Positions 7,895-17,318 of a DNA stretch of 37,793 nucleotides are shown here, piece after piece; within the stretch, counting starts at the first letter, position 1; each line of letters opens with the position of its first letter. Location: contig CACZBM010000027.1 in the NCBI GenBank assembly GCA_902779445.1, positions 1 through 37,793 on the forward strand. The letters run 5' to 3'. The notes under the pieces were generated by a model, which saw nothing but the letters and a program-made list of their open reading frames with translations, was not told the DNA's origin and ran no database searches. Source of the stretch: an uncultured Lachnospiraceae bacterium (GTDB lineage Bacteria > Bacillota > Clostridia > Lachnospirales > Lachnospiraceae). Made by a program: the position numbers and the translations under genes.

Positions 7895-8115
7895 TGATGT
7901 GAATAATATCCTCACGCAGCCATTAAAATGAGCAAACGTTCAGAAGCCTTACCGAACAGTATAAAGTAGCTGCCCTTCTGGTGGTTTGGAAGATACCGGC
8001 TTTCACCACTTCATTCCTTACTCTATGCATTACATAATAATGGCGTAAATGGCGTAGATGCTCCGAAAAAGTTGGCGTAGAAATGGCGTAAACTTCTGAA
8101 ATAAGCAAAAGAAAA
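7895..8115. other. Intergenic debris with short GGCGTA repeats
   Basis: No intact gene is present. A plus-strand frame around 7940-8030 (LTEQYKVAALLVVWK) looks like a degraded coding fragment that I cannot assign. At 8041-8092 the hexamer GGCGTA occurs four times in two pairs (GGCGTAAATGGCGTA, then GGCGTAGAAATGGCGTA), about 25 bases apart. They could be operator-like sites or repeats inside a dead gene. Confidence 0.35.
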
Positions 8116-8116
8116 G

Positions 8117-8131
8117 CCCGAAATTCGGGCA
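8117..8131 (+). terminator. Short hairpin just before ychF
   Basis: GCCCGA-AAT-TCGGGC forms a compact stem ending about eight bases before the ychF ribosome site. It has no T-run on the plus strand, but AAAAG on its 5' side gives a T-run on the minus strand. It may end minus-strand transcripts or modulate ychF translation. Confidence 0.35.
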
Positions 8132-8143
8132 TGGAGGTATAAA

Positions 8144-9241
8144 ATGAAACTTGGAATAGTGGGACTTCCGAATGTGGGGAAGAGTACCCTTTTTAATTCA
8201 CTTACGAAAGCAGGGGCGCAGGCAGCGAACTACCCCTTCTGTACCATAGATCCCAATGTGGGAGTGGTGGCCGTTCCGGATGAGAGGATACGCCTTCTCG
8301 GGGAAATGTATAAGTCAAAGAAAGTCACACCTGCAACGGTTGACTTTGTGGATATCGCAGGGCTCGTAAAGGGCGCCAGCAAGGGAGAGGGTCTCGGAAA
8401 CCAGTTCCTTGCCAATATCAGGGAATGTGATGCTATCGTTCATGTAGTAAGGTGCTTTGAGGACGGGAATGTGATCCATGTGGACGGATCTGTGGATCCG
8501 GTGCGGGATATCGAGACCATTAATCTCGAACTCATCTTTTCGGATCTGGAAATACTGGAGCGCAGGATCGCCAAAGTATCAAAAACAGCGAGAATGGATA
8601 AGACCGCTGCAAAGGAACTGGATCTCTTAAATAAGATCAAAGAGGTTCTGGAAAATGACCGTCCTGCAAGCGAAGTTGAAGCTGCTGACGAGGATGAAGA
8701 AAAGCTCATTAAGGGGTACGGGCTGTTAACCTACATGCCGGTTATCTTCGCCGCAAATGTTAAGGATGAGGATCTCGCAGATGACGGTGCATCGAATCCA
8801 CATGTACAGGCAGTAAAAAAATGGGCCGCAGATCATAATTCAGAGGTGTTCGTTATCTCAGCGGAGATAGAGGCGGAGATCGCAGAGCTCGATGATGATG
8901 AGAGAGCAGAGTTCCTGGAAGGCTTGGGCCTTGAAAAAGCGGGACTTGATAAGCTTATTGAAGCAAGCTACAGAACCCTTGGTCTCATGAGCTTTTTAAC
9001 CGCAGGTGAAGATGAGACCAGAGCCTGGACCATAAAGATCGGTACGAAAGCACCCCAGGCAGCGGGAAAGATCCACACCGACTTTGAAAGAGGTTTTATA
9101 AAGGCAGAGGTTATTAATTACGAGGATCTCTTACGGGAAGGTTCCCTCTCTGCAGCAAGAGAAAAGGGCATAGTCCGTATGGAAGGTAAGGAATACGTCG
9201 TTCAGGACGGAGACGTGATACTGTTTAGATTTAACGTATAA
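8144..9241 (+). CDS. ychF: Ribosome-binding ATPase YchF (Obg family)
   Basis: This 365-residue protein matches the universal YchF/OLA1 length. The P-loop GLPNVGKST is at 7-15, switch region CTIDPNVGVV follows, DIAGLVKGASKGEGLGNQFL is the G3 region typical of YchF, and the NxxE-type specificity motif (FAANVKDEDL) favours ATP over GTP in this family. The C-terminal TGS domain is evident (TAGEDETRAWTIKIGTKAPQ through YVVQDGDVILFRF). YchF binds the ribosome, hydrolyses ATP and affects start-codon choice and stress responses. The ribosome site GGAGG lies directly before ATG 8144. It is probably transcribed alone: a gap of about 80 bases separates it from lgt. Confidence 0.97.
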   Translation: MKLGIVGLPNVGKSTLFNSLTKAGAQAANYPFCTIDPNVGVVAVPDERIRLLGEMYKSKKVTPATVDFVDIAGLVKGASKGEGLGNQFLANIRECDAIVHVVRCFEDGNVIHVDGSVDPVRDIETINLELIFSDLEILERRIAKVSKTARMDKTAAKELDLLNKIKEVLENDRPASEVEAADEDEEKLIKGYGLLTYMPVIFAANVKDEDLADDGASNPHVQAVKKWAADHNSEVFVISAEIEAEIAELDDDERAEFLEGLGLEKAGLDKLIEASYRTLGLMSFLTAGEDETRAWTIKIGTKAPQAAGKIHTDFERGFIKAEVINYEDLLREGSLSAAREKGIVRMEGKEYVVQDGDVILFRFNV

Positions 9242-9323
9242 TGGCTTCCACATATGGGTGGATTTTCTATTAGAATTGATATACAATATGGCGCAGTAAA
9301 ATTTTTGAAGTGGAGAGTAAGTA

Positions 9324-10202
9324 TTGAATCCGAATGACATATCATTTCCAAATCTCAATATCTATCTTACGGATGTTCCAAAGACTATCACGGCTTTCGG
9401 GGATTTTACCATTGCTCTTTACGGGATGATAATCGGTACTGCCATGATCCTCTGTGTGATCACAGCAGCATATGACAGGAAGAGCAGGGGACTTAATCCT
9501 GATGCTATATGGGATCTTGCTTTTTACGGGATCCTTTCAGGTATTATAGGCGCCAGAGCTTATTACGTTATATTCTCCTGGGATATGTACAAGGGAAATA
9601 TCCCCGAGATAATTAATTTAAGACACGGCGGTCTCGCTATTTACGGAGGTGTTATCGGCGGATTTCTTGCAGTATTTATTTACTCACTTATCAAGCATGA
9701 GAATCCTCTTGAGATCGCAGATTCGGTAGCTCTCGTATTTCCTCTGGGACAGGCCATAGGCCGCTGGGGGAATTTCTTTAACAGGGAAGCCTTCGGAGGA
9801 TGGTGCGAAAATGTCCTCGCCATGAGACTACCGGTAGCGGCAGTAAGGTCAGGAGATATTAGTCCGGAGATACAGTCGCATATCAGTGAAGGCCTTGACT
9901 ATATTCAGGTTCATCCCACTTTTCTCTACGAGTCTCTTTGGAATACAGCGTTATTTATCGGACTCTTTCTTTACAGGAAGAATAAGAAGTTTTCGGGGGA
10001 GATCCTTTTCCTTTACCTGTTCTTCTACGGACTGGGAAGATTCTTTATAGAGGCACTCAGGACTGATCAGCTTATAATGCCGGGGGTCAATTTCCCCGTA
10101 AGCCGGATCGTGGCTTTAGCATGTATGCTGGTGTCAGCAGTATTTATAATGATCAAAAGGGTATCTGTTGGGCATTCATCACAGGATTTATCACAGGAGT
10201 AA
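9324..10202 (+). CDS. lgt: Prolipoprotein diacylglyceryl transferase
   Basis: Lgt transfers diacylglycerol from phosphatidylglycerol to the lipobox cysteine of prolipoproteins in the cytoplasmic membrane. This 292-residue protein has about seven membrane helices and the family signature GRWGNFFNREAFGG (about 148-161). HGGLAIYGGVIGG precedes it and the later helix has GRFFIEALRTDQL, where the conserved arginine lies. TTG at 9324 is the start: GGAGAG sits about eight bases upstream and no ATG comes before residue 34. The stop is three bases before carA, so the two are co-transcribed, an odd functional pairing. Confidence 0.96.
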   Translation: MNPNDISFPNLNIYLTDVPKTITAFGDFTIALYGMIIGTAMILCVITAAYDRKSRGLNPDAIWDLAFYGILSGIIGARAYYVIFSWDMYKGNIPEIINLRHGGLAIYGGVIGGFLAVFIYSLIKHENPLEIADSVALVFPLGQAIGRWGNFFNREAFGGWCENVLAMRLPVAAVRSGDISPEIQSHISEGLDYIQVHPTFLYESLWNTALFIGLFLYRKNKKFSGEILFLYLFFYGLGRFFIEALRTDQLIMPGVNFPVSRIVALACMLVSAVFIMIKRVSVGHSSQDLSQE

Positions 10203-10205
10203 AGA

Positions 10206-11387
10206 ATGAAAGCATTTTTGATACTTGAAGACGGAACCGTATTTACAGGCCGCCACATCGGGGCTGACAGGGAGAGTGTCAGTGAGATAGTCTTTAATAC
10301 TTCCATGACTGGTTATCTCGAAGTCCTGACGGACCCCTCCTATGCGGGACAGGCGGTATGTATGACATACCCTCTCATAGGTAATTACGGAATATGTGAA
10401 GACGATATGCAGTCGGATCAGGCCTGGCCGGAAGGATTCATCGTTCACGAAATATCAGATTATTATTCAAATTTCAGATCTCATTCTTCAATTCAGTCAT
10501 TTTTACTAAAGCACAATATCCCGGGAATCTGCGGTATAGATACAAGAGCCCTTACCAAAATACTGCGTGAAAAGGGCACCATGAACGGTGTTATCACAAC
10601 AAATGAGGATTTTGATAAGGAATCCCTCATCGCATCCATGAAAGAATATACTGTTAAAGGTGTGGTGGAGAAGGTTTCCACAAAGAAGCAGTATTTTATC
10701 AAGGGTTCTCTTGACCTTAAGGATAACGGAGTAATGGCCGGGAAGAGCAGAGCTGAGACCGGTATTACAGATAAGCCGCTGCTGCCGGAAAGGGTTCCCT
10801 CTTTTATTCATGAGCTTAACGGAAAAGGACTGAAGATCGCCCTTCTGGATGTGGGCTGCAAAAGGAATATCGCAGCAAGCCTTGCAGGCAGGGGATGTGA
10901 CGTAACCGTATTTCCGTACGATACCACGGCAGAAGAACTTATCAGCTTTAAGCCTGACGGAATAATGATAAGTAACGGCCCCGGAGATCCGAAGGACTGT
11001 ACAGGGGTGATAGAAGAGATAAAGAAGCTTATAAAAACAGATATTCCGATCTTCGCTATCTGCCTCGGACATCAGCTTCTCGCGCTGGCAGCGGGGTTTG
11101 ACACACTTAAGATGAAATATGGACACCGTGGAGTTAACCATCCGGTTAAGGATCTCGACTCGGGAAAGGTTTACATAACATCGCAGAATCACGGCTACAT
11201 GGTGGATGAGAGCACTGTGGATCCTGAGATCGCATATCCCGCCTTTAGGAATGTTAATGACGGTACAAATGAAGGACTGAGATATAAGGATAAAAAGATC
11301 TTTACGGTCCAGTTCCACCCGGAAGCCTGCGGCGGCCCCTTAGACAGCGGGTTCTTGTTTGACAGGTTTATTGAGATGATGACATAA
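10206..11387 (+). CDS. carA: Carbamoyl-phosphate synthase small (glutaminase) subunit
   Basis: CarA hydrolyses glutamine and passes ammonia to CarB to form carbamoyl phosphate for arginine and pyrimidines. The N-terminal CPSase domain starts MKAFLILEDGTVFTG and contains NTSMTGYLEVLTDPSYAGQ. The class I amidotransferase domain carries C286 in FAICLGHQ and the H371/E373 pair in VQFHPE. NGPGDP at 257-262 is the oxyanion region. Length is 393 residues, slightly above the usual 355-385, because of an insertion at about 160-200 between the domains. The stop codon forms the first bases of an intergenic repeat that separates it from carB. Confidence 0.97.
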   Translation: MKAFLILEDGTVFTGRHIGADRESVSEIVFNTSMTGYLEVLTDPSYAGQAVCMTYPLIGNYGICEDDMQSDQAWPEGFIVHEISDYYSNFRSHSSIQSFLLKHNIPGICGIDTRALTKILREKGTMNGVITTNEDFDKESLIASMKEYTVKGVVEKVSTKKQYFIKGSLDLKDNGVMAGKSRAETGITDKPLLPERVPSFIHELNGKGLKIALLDVGCKRNIAASLAGRGCDVTVFPYDTTAEELISFKPDGIMISNGPGDPKDCTGVIEEIKKLIKTDIPIFAICLGHQLLALAAGFDTLKMKYGHRGVNHPVKDLDSGKVYITSQNHGYMVDESTVDPEIAYPAFRNVNDGTNEGLRYKDKKIFTVQFHPEACGGPLDSGFLFDRFIEMMT

Positions 11388-11440
11388 GCCTTCCCCCTCT
11401 GGGGGAAGGTGGCACGCCATAGGCGTGACGAATGAGGGTT
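11386..11440 (+). repeat. Dispersed palindromic repeat, short copy (carA-carB spacer)
   Basis: The unit runs AAGCCTTCCCCCTCTGGGGG, then AAGGTGGCACGCC, then ATAGGCGTGACGAATGAGGG. CCTTCCCCC pairs with GGGGGAAGG, and CACGCC pairs with GGCGTG, giving two hairpins. Longer relatives with the same ends lie at 17319-17433 and 24204-24313. It overlaps the carA stop codon, and the first hairpin could partly attenuate carB expression. Confidence 0.7.
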
Positions 11441-11475
11441 CATAAACACAATTAATGCTCTAACAGGAGAAACAC

Positions 11476-14400
11476 ATGCCAAGAGACAACACGATAAAAA
11501 AGGTCCTTGTAATAGGTTCAGGTCCCATTGTGATCGGACAGGCGGCGGAATTCGACTATGCCGGCACTCAGGCCTGCAGGTCATTAAAGGAAGAGGGAGT
11601 GGAAGTGGTTCTTGTGAACTCAAACCCCGCCACCATAATGACGGATAAAGAGATAGCAGACCACGTCTATATCGAGCCCCTTACAGCTAAGATGCTGGAA
11701 AAGATAATCCTGAAAGAAAAGCCTGATTCCGTGCTTCCAACTCTGGGAGGACAGGCAGGGCTGAATCTCGGAATGGAACTCTATGAATCAGGGTTCTTAA
11801 ATGAGCATAATGTGCGTCTTATCGGAACCACCTCAGCTACTATCAAAAAAGCAGAGGACCGGCTGGAATTCAAGGAGACCATGGAAAAGATCGGAGAGCC
11901 GGTGGCACCTTCTCTCGTGGTTGAGAATGTGGAGGACGGGGCAAAGTTTGCCCGTGAAATAGGCTATCCTGTGGTTCTCCGCCCGGCATATACCCTTGGA
12001 GGATCAGGCGGAGGTATCGCAAATAATGAAGCGGAGCTCCGGGAGATCTTATCTAACGGTCTCAGGCTCTCAAGAGTCGGGCAGGTTCTGGTGGAACGCT
12101 GTATCTCCGGCTGGAAAGAGATAGAGTACGAGGTAATGCGTGACAGCGCCGGAAACTGTATCACGGTCTGCAATATGGAGAATCTGGATCCTGTGGGAGT
12201 CCACACGGGAGACTCCATAGTGGTAGCCCCCAGCCAGACTATCTCTGATAAGGAGTATCAGCTCTTACGTTCTTCAGCGCTAAATATAATCGATGAACTG
12301 AAGATCACCGGAGGCTGTAATGTCCAGTTTGCCCTTCATCCGAATTCATTTGAATACTGTGTTATAGAAGTGAATCCCAGAGTATCCAGATCTTCGGCCC
12401 TGGCCAGCAAGGCTACAGGATACCCCATCGCCAAGGTGGCAGCAAAGATAGCCCTCGGATTCACGCTGGATGAGATAAAGAACGCTATCACAAAGAAGAC
12501 CTATGCTTCATTTGAGCCTGCCCTTGACTACTGTGTAGTGAAGATCCCCAGGCTCCCCTTCGATAAATTCATAACCGCAAACAGAAGCCTTACCACCCAG
12601 ATGAAGGCTACGGGTGAGGTTATGGCAATTGCTGACAATTTTGAATGTGCCCTTATGAAGGCCATCCGGAGTCTTGAACAGCATGTGGATCACTTAGGTT
12701 CTTATGATTTTACGGATCTCACCGACAGCCAGCTTATGAAGAGGCTTAAGCAGGTAGATGACCAGAGGATATATGTTATCGCAGAGGCCCTCAGACGATC
12801 CTTTGACCAGGAAGAGATATACAAGATCACCGGGATCGATATGTGGTTTATCAGTAAGATAAAGAACATCGTGTCCATGGAGAAGCGGTTAAAGAGTGAG
12901 CCTTTGGGTGCGGAACTCCTGCTTGAAGCAAAAAGAAAAGGCTTCCCTGATAATGTGATAGCGCTTCTTTCCGGGGAACCGGAAGAGCTTATAAGAGATA
13001 AGAGACGGACAAACCGGATAACCGCGGCATTTAAGATGGTGGATACCTGCGCCGCAGAATTCGAGGCTTCCACACCATATCTCTATTCAGTATATGGTGA
13101 AGAGGACGAGTCCGCGGAAGCGGATGTAACAGGAAAAGATAAGAAGATCCTGGTACTAGGTTCAGGACCTATCCGCATAGGACAGGGGATCGAATTTGAT
13201 TTCTGCTCGGTTCACGCCACATGGGCCTTCAGTAAGAACGGATACGAGACCATCATTATTAATAATAACCCTGAGACTGTTTCCACAGACTTTGATATTG
13301 CGGACAAGCTCTATTTCGAGCCTCTTACCCCGGAAGACGTGGAAAACGTTGTCCGTATGGAAAAACCTGACGGTGCAGTCGTGCAGTTTGGCGGACAGAC
13401 AGCAATAAAGCTTACGGAAGCCCTTATGAAAATGGGGGTGCATATCCTCGGCACCAGTGCGGAGAATGTGGACAGGGCTGAGGACAGGGAGCTCTTTGAC
13501 GAGGTTTTACAGAAGACCGGCATAAAGAGACCTGCGGGACATACGGTTTATACTGCTGAGGAAGCTGTCAAAGCCGCGAATGACCTGGGTTACCCTGTGC
13601 TTGTGCGTCCATCCTACGTCCTTGGCGGACAGGGCATGAGGATCGCTTTTAATAATGATGAGATAATGGAGTTTATCGGTATAATCAACAGGATAGCCCA
13701 GGACCACCCCATACTCGTGGATAAATACATGATGGGTAAAGAGGTGGAAGTGGATGCCATATGTGACGGTACTGATATCCTTATTCCGGGTATCATGGAA
13801 CATATAGAGAGAGCCGGAATACATTCGGGAGACTCCATTTCCGTATATCCTGCCCACACTTTAAGTGATAAGGTGGTTGAGACTATATCCGACTACACGG
13901 CGAGGCTTGCCCGTGAGCTTAATGTTCTCGGTATGATAAATATCCAGTTCATCGCCATGCCGGATGACGAGGTATACTGTATAGAGGTAAATCCCAGATC
14001 CAGCCGGACTGTTCCCTATATCAGCAAGGTTACGGGGATACCCATCGTGGATCTCGCAGCCATGGCTATGATGGGTAAGACCATAAGGGATATGGGTTAC
14101 GGGCCCGGACTTCAGAAGAAGTCAGATTATTTTGCCATAAAGATGCCTGTATTCTCATTTGAGAAGGTATACGGGGCAGAAATAAGCTTAGGGCCTGAGA
14201 TGAAATCTACCGGCGAATGTCTGGGTCTTGCTGAAAACTATGACGAAGCACTTTATAAGGCATTCCTGGGAGCAGGAGTGAGACTTCCGAAGTACAGGCA
14301 GGTCATCATCACCGTTAAGGATTCCGATAAGGCTGAAGTCATCAACATAGGAAAGAGATTTGAAGCCCTTGGGTACAAGATATACGCCACGAGATCCACA

Positions 14401-14712
14401 GCCAAAGTACTTAAAGAAAACGGCGTGGATGCCCTGAAGGTCAATAAGATAAGCCAGGAAAGCCCTACTGTCATGGATCTGATCCTCGGGCACAAGATCG
14501 ACCTTGTTATAGACACCCCTACTGAGGGATATGATAAACACCGCGACGGATTTATAATAAGACGTGTGGCTATTGAGACAGGTATAAATGTCATCACAGC
14601 TCTGGATACGGCAAATGCCCTTCTCACATCAATGGAGAATAAAGAGCAGGAGAACGGCATGATACCCGTTGATATATCGGATATCAATACCAGAGGAAAT
14701 ACGGGTGAATAA
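11476..14712 (+). CDS. carB: Carbamoyl-phosphate synthase large subunit
   Basis: This 1078-residue protein has the expected two homologous halves. Half one begins IKKVLVIGSGPIVIGQAAEFDYAGTQA, and half two (about 556) KKILVLGSGPIRIGQGIEFDF. Each contains an ATP-grasp core (RPAYTLGGSGGG; RPSYVLGGQGMR) and a metal-binding EVNPR motif (VIEVNPRVSRSSALASKATG; CIEVNPRSSRTVPYISKVTG). The final about 130 residues form the methylglyoxal-synthase-like allosteric domain (TVKDSDKAEVINIGKRFEALG). It makes carboxyphosphate, carbamate and then carbamoyl phosphate with CarA. The ribosome site AGGAGA precedes ATG 11476. The end overlaps the start of queH. Confidence 0.98.
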   Translation: MPRDNTIKKVLVIGSGPIVIGQAAEFDYAGTQACRSLKEEGVEVVLVNSNPATIMTDKEIADHVYIEPLTAKMLEKIILKEKPDSVLPTLGGQAGLNLGMELYESGFLNEHNVRLIGTTSATIKKAEDRLEFKETMEKIGEPVAPSLVVENVEDGAKFAREIGYPVVLRPAYTLGGSGGGIANNEAELREILSNGLRLSRVGQVLVERCISGWKEIEYEVMRDSAGNCITVCNMENLDPVGVHTGDSIVVAPSQTISDKEYQLLRSSALNIIDELKITGGCNVQFALHPNSFEYCVIEVNPRVSRSSALASKATGYPIAKVAAKIALGFTLDEIKNAITKKTYASFEPALDYCVVKIPRLPFDKFITANRSLTTQMKATGEVMAIADNFECALMKAIRSLEQHVDHLGSYDFTDLTDSQLMKRLKQVDDQRIYVIAEALRRSFDQEEIYKITGIDMWFISKIKNIVSMEKRLKSEPLGAELLLEAKRKGFPDNVIALLSGEPEELIRDKRRTNRITAAFKMVDTCAAEFEASTPYLYSVYGEEDESAEADVTGKDKKILVLGSGPIRIGQGIEFDFCSVHATWAFSKNGYETIIINNNPETVSTDFDIADKLYFEPLTPEDVENVVRMEKPDGAVVQFGGQTAIKLTEALMKMGVHILGTSAENVDRAEDRELFDEVLQKTGIKRPAGHTVYTAEEAVKAANDLGYPVLVRPSYVLGGQGMRIAFNNDEIMEFIGIINRIAQDHPILVDKYMMGKEVEVDAICDGTDILIPGIMEHIERAGIHSGDSISVYPAHTLSDKVVETISDYTARLARELNVLGMINIQFIAMPDDEVYCIEVNPRSSRTVPYISKVTGIPIVDLAAMAMMGKTIRDMGYGPGLQKKSDYFAIKMPVFSFEKVYGAEISLGPEMKSTGECLGLAENYDEALYKAFLGAGVRLPKYRQVIITVKDSDKAEVINIGKRFEALGYKIYATRSTAKVLKENGVDALKVNKISQESPTVMDLILGHKIDLVIDTPTEGYDKHRDGFIIRRVAIETGINVITALDTANALLTSMENKEQENGMIPVDISDINTRGNTGE

Positions 14713-15337
14713 GCGTAATTTCTATCGTGAGATGGAAACAATTGCAGATATGTTTAAAAAAAGCGCCGAGACAGAGGATAACGGTCTCCGTCCCAGAGTT
14801 CTTCTGCACGTCTGCTGCGCTCCCTGTTTTTCGGGCTCCGTAGACAGCTTAACCGACTGGGCGGATGTCACGGCCTTTTTCTATAATCCCAATATGAACA
14901 GCGCCGAAGAATACGACAGGCGCGCCATGGAGTTAAGGCGTTTTATTAAGAAAGCTGGCCTTGATATAAAGGCAGTCATCAGGGATTATGATTCAAAGAA
15001 TTATTACCGGACGGTCAGGGGACTTGAAAATGTACCGGAAGGTGGGATAAGATGTGAAAAGTGCTTCGCATTGAGGCTTCATGAAACCGCAAAATACGCT
15101 AAGGAAAACGGTTTCGATTTCTTCGCCACCACCCTTACCTTAAGCCCCTTAAAAAATGCGGAGAAGATAAACTTAATAGGTGAAGTGATAGGGAACGATA
15201 TAGGCGTTCACTATCTGCCAACAGATTTTAAGAAAAAGGATGGATTCAAGCGTTCCGTGGATCAGTCAAAGAAGTACGGCCTCTACCGCCAGGACTACTG
15301 TGGCTGTGTCTACTCCATGGGGGACGAAGTTTCCTAG
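14705..15337 (+). CDS. queH: Epoxyqueuosine reductase QueH
   Basis: QueH is the cobalamin-independent enzyme that reduces epoxyqueuosine to queuosine at the tRNA wobble position. The family cysteine pair is in HVCCAPCFSGS (C37, C38, C41). Further cysteines are in RCEKCFALRLHETAKYA and YCGCVYSM near the C-terminus, which together bind an iron-sulfur cluster and a mononuclear iron. FFYNPNMNSAEEYDRR and TTLTLSPLKNAEKIN are also typical. I place the start at GTG 14705, with AGAGGAAA six bases upstream. The frame also opens at ATG 14669 inside carB, and ATG 14732 is a fallback. The length is 210 residues. The start overlaps the carB end by eight bases, implying coupling. Confidence 0.92.
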   Translation: MNKRNFYREMETIADMFKKSAETEDNGLRPRVLLHVCCAPCFSGSVDSLTDWADVTAFFYNPNMNSAEEYDRRAMELRRFIKKAGLDIKAVIRDYDSKNYYRTVRGLENVPEGGIRCEKCFALRLHETAKYAKENGFDFFATTLTLSPLKNAEKINLIGEVIGNDIGVHYLPTDFKKKDGFKRSVDQSKKYGLYRQDYCGCVYSMGDEVS

Positions 15338-15400
15338 GAGATCCTTCGGGCTGCGCCCCCGGGATGACAAAAGCAAGGGGGCAGGATGGCATCCCTTGTT
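15338..15400. repeat. Inverted half-copies of the GTCATCCTGAGCGAAG repeat family
   Basis: GAGATCCTTCGGGCTGCGCCCCCGGGATGACAA is an inverted relative of the downstream units: its reverse complement begins TTGTCATCCCGGGGGC and ends GAAGGATCTC. It can pair with the first 41-bp unit at 15399, giving a cruciform or a terminator-like hairpin after queH. Confidence 0.55.
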
Positions 15401-15509
15401 GTCATCCTGAGCGAAGCGAAGGATCTATATAAAGCTATGTTGTCATCCTGAGCGAAGTGAAGGATCTATATAAAGCTATGTTGTCATCCTGAGCGAAGCG
15501 AAGGATCTA
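15399..15509 (+). repeat. 41-bp tandem repeat, about 2.7 copies, upstream of argS
   Basis: Units start at 15399, 15440 and 15481. Each begins TTGTCATCCTGAGCGAAGYG, continues AAGGATCTA and ends TATAAAGCTATG in the two full copies. There is one base difference in copy two (GTG for GCG). The third copy ends 15 bases before the argS ribosome site, so copy-number change would alter the argS leader. No T-box leader was found here. Confidence 0.9.
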
Positions 15510-15530
15510 ATACATTTAGAGGAGAAAATC

Positions 15531-17309
15531 ATGAAGTATTTAATAGACATACTTACAGAAGAAGTCAGGGGAGCCTTCGCATCCGCCGGGCTTGATCGGA
15601 ATTACGGAAAGGTTTCTGTATCTAACCGGCCGGATCTCTGCGAATTTCAGTGTAACGGTGCCATGGCGGCTGCCAAGAAAGAGAAAAAGAACCCTCTGGA
15701 GATTGCAGAGAATATTGCCGGAGCTCTTAAGTCAAATGATAAATTTTCAAGCGTAGAAGCTGTTAAACCGGGATTCCTGAATCTGAAAGTAAGCGAAGAA
15801 TTTCTGCTGTCCTGCCTTAAGGATATGGACGGAAAGGAAAAGTGCGGTGCAGACGAAGATAATGCTAAACGAAAGATAATGATAGATTACGGCGGACCCA
15901 ATGTGGCGAAGCCCCTGCATATCGGACATCTCCGCTCTGCCATAATCGGGGAAGCCGTTAAGCGCATGGGAAGGTTCATGGGCCACGATGTTACCGGTGA
16001 TATCCACATGGGTGACTGGGGACTGCAGATGGGGCTTATCATAGCGGAATTAAGGGAGAGAAAGCCTGACCTTCCTTACTTTGATCCGGCACATACCGGG
16101 GATTACCCTTCAGAAGCACCTTTTACTCTTTCTGAGCTGGAAGAGATCTACCCAGCAGCTTCCGCAAAATCCAAAGAAGATGAAGGCTTTAAGGATAAGG
16201 CTATGGAAGAAACCTTTAAGCTCCAGAACGGAGATAAGGGAAATCTCGCTATATGGCATAAGATAATGGAGCTCTCTGTAGCTGACTTAAAGAAAAACTA
16301 CCGGAAGCTCAACGTGGACTTTGATCTATGGAAGGGAGAGAGTGATGCAGATCCCTATATCCGCCCCATGGTAGAGAGGTTTAAGAATGAGGGATATGCC
16401 TATGAAAGCCAGGGAGCTCTTGTGATCGACGTGTCTGAGGAGACAGATGCCAAAGAGATACCGCCCTGCATGGTATTAAAGTCTGACGGTGCGGCTCTCT
16501 ATACTACTACAGACCTTGCGACCCTTGTAGAGAGAGAAAAGGATTATGCACCGGATCAGGTGATATACGTTGTGGATAAGAGACAGTCACTTCACTTTAC
16601 CCAGGTATTCCGCGCCGCAAAGAAGACAGGCATTGTACCGAAAGAGACGTCCCTTGATTTCCTGGGATTCGGTACCATGAACGGCCGTGACGGAAAGCCC
16701 TTTAAGACAAGAGAGGGCGGGGTTATGAGGCTGGAAGTCCTTATTAATGATGTCTGCGAAGAGATGTATAAGAAGATGAAGGATAATGACGGTATCAGCC
16801 TTTCCGAAGAAGAAATGAGGGATACCGCAGAGATCATTGCCTTATCTGCCATAAAGTACGGAGACCTCAGCAATCAGGCTTCCAAGGACTATGTATTTGA
16901 TATCGATAAATTTACATCATTCGAAGGTAATACCGGCCCGTATATCATGTATACCATGGTAAGGATAAAGTCCATTTTGAGAAAATATGAGGAAAAGTAC
17001 GGTGACAGCGATATAGATTCATTTGAAATGAGAAGTGCGGGGACACCGGAAGAGAAATCTCTGATGCTCACTCTGTCCTCATTTGGAAATATGATGAAGA
17101 GCGCATTTGATGAACTCGCTCCCCACAGGATCTGCGCCTATATCTATGAGCTTTCAAATGAATTCAACCGTTTCTACCACGAAACAAGGATCATTGCTGA
17201 AGAGGATAAGGAAAGACGGGAAGGCTGGATCGCACTCCTCATCTTCACATTAAAGATATTTGAGTACGCTATAGATGTCCTGGGCATGAAAGCTCCTGAG
17301 AGGATGTAG
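15531..17309 (+). CDS. argS: Arginyl-tRNA synthetase
   Basis: ArgRS charges tRNA-Arg and needs the tRNA for amino-acid activation. This 592-residue protein has the N-terminal Add1 domain (GKVSVSNRPDLCEFQCNGAM), the class I HIGH motif in KPLHIGHLRSAIIGE (about 128-142), the GDWGLQMG segment, VVDKRQSLHFTQVF, and the KMSKS-equivalent GRDGKPFKTREGG, a degenerate form common for ArgRS. The C-terminal helical anticodon domain ends with the conserved GMKAPERM. GAGGAG precedes ATG 15531. It shares carbamoyl/arginine metabolism with carAB upstream, but repeats separate it from queH. Confidence 0.97.
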   Translation: MKYLIDILTEEVRGAFASAGLDRNYGKVSVSNRPDLCEFQCNGAMAAAKKEKKNPLEIAENIAGALKSNDKFSSVEAVKPGFLNLKVSEEFLLSCLKDMDGKEKCGADEDNAKRKIMIDYGGPNVAKPLHIGHLRSAIIGEAVKRMGRFMGHDVTGDIHMGDWGLQMGLIIAELRERKPDLPYFDPAHTGDYPSEAPFTLSELEEIYPAASAKSKEDEGFKDKAMEETFKLQNGDKGNLAIWHKIMELSVADLKKNYRKLNVDFDLWKGESDADPYIRPMVERFKNEGYAYESQGALVIDVSEETDAKEIPPCMVLKSDGAALYTTTDLATLVEREKDYAPDQVIYVVDKRQSLHFTQVFRAAKKTGIVPKETSLDFLGFGTMNGRDGKPFKTREGGVMRLEVLINDVCEEMYKKMKDNDGISLSEEEMRDTAEIIALSAIKYGDLSNQASKDYVFDIDKFTSFEGNTGPYIMYTMVRIKSILRKYEEKYGDSDIDSFEMRSAGTPEEKSLMLTLSSFGNMMKSAFDELAPHRICAYIYELSNEFNRFYHETRIIAEEDKERREGWIALLIFTLKIFEYAIDVLGMKAPERM

Positions 17310-17318
17310 AACCGTTTA

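Noticed and set aside
10506..11318. 270-residue minus-strand open frame over carA
   Set aside because: It lies wholly inside carA, has no ribosome site and has composition expected of a shadow frame.
15338..15530. T-box riboswitch before argS
   Set aside because: Only tandem repeats and a ribosome site are present. No T-box sequence or specifier-loop architecture was found.
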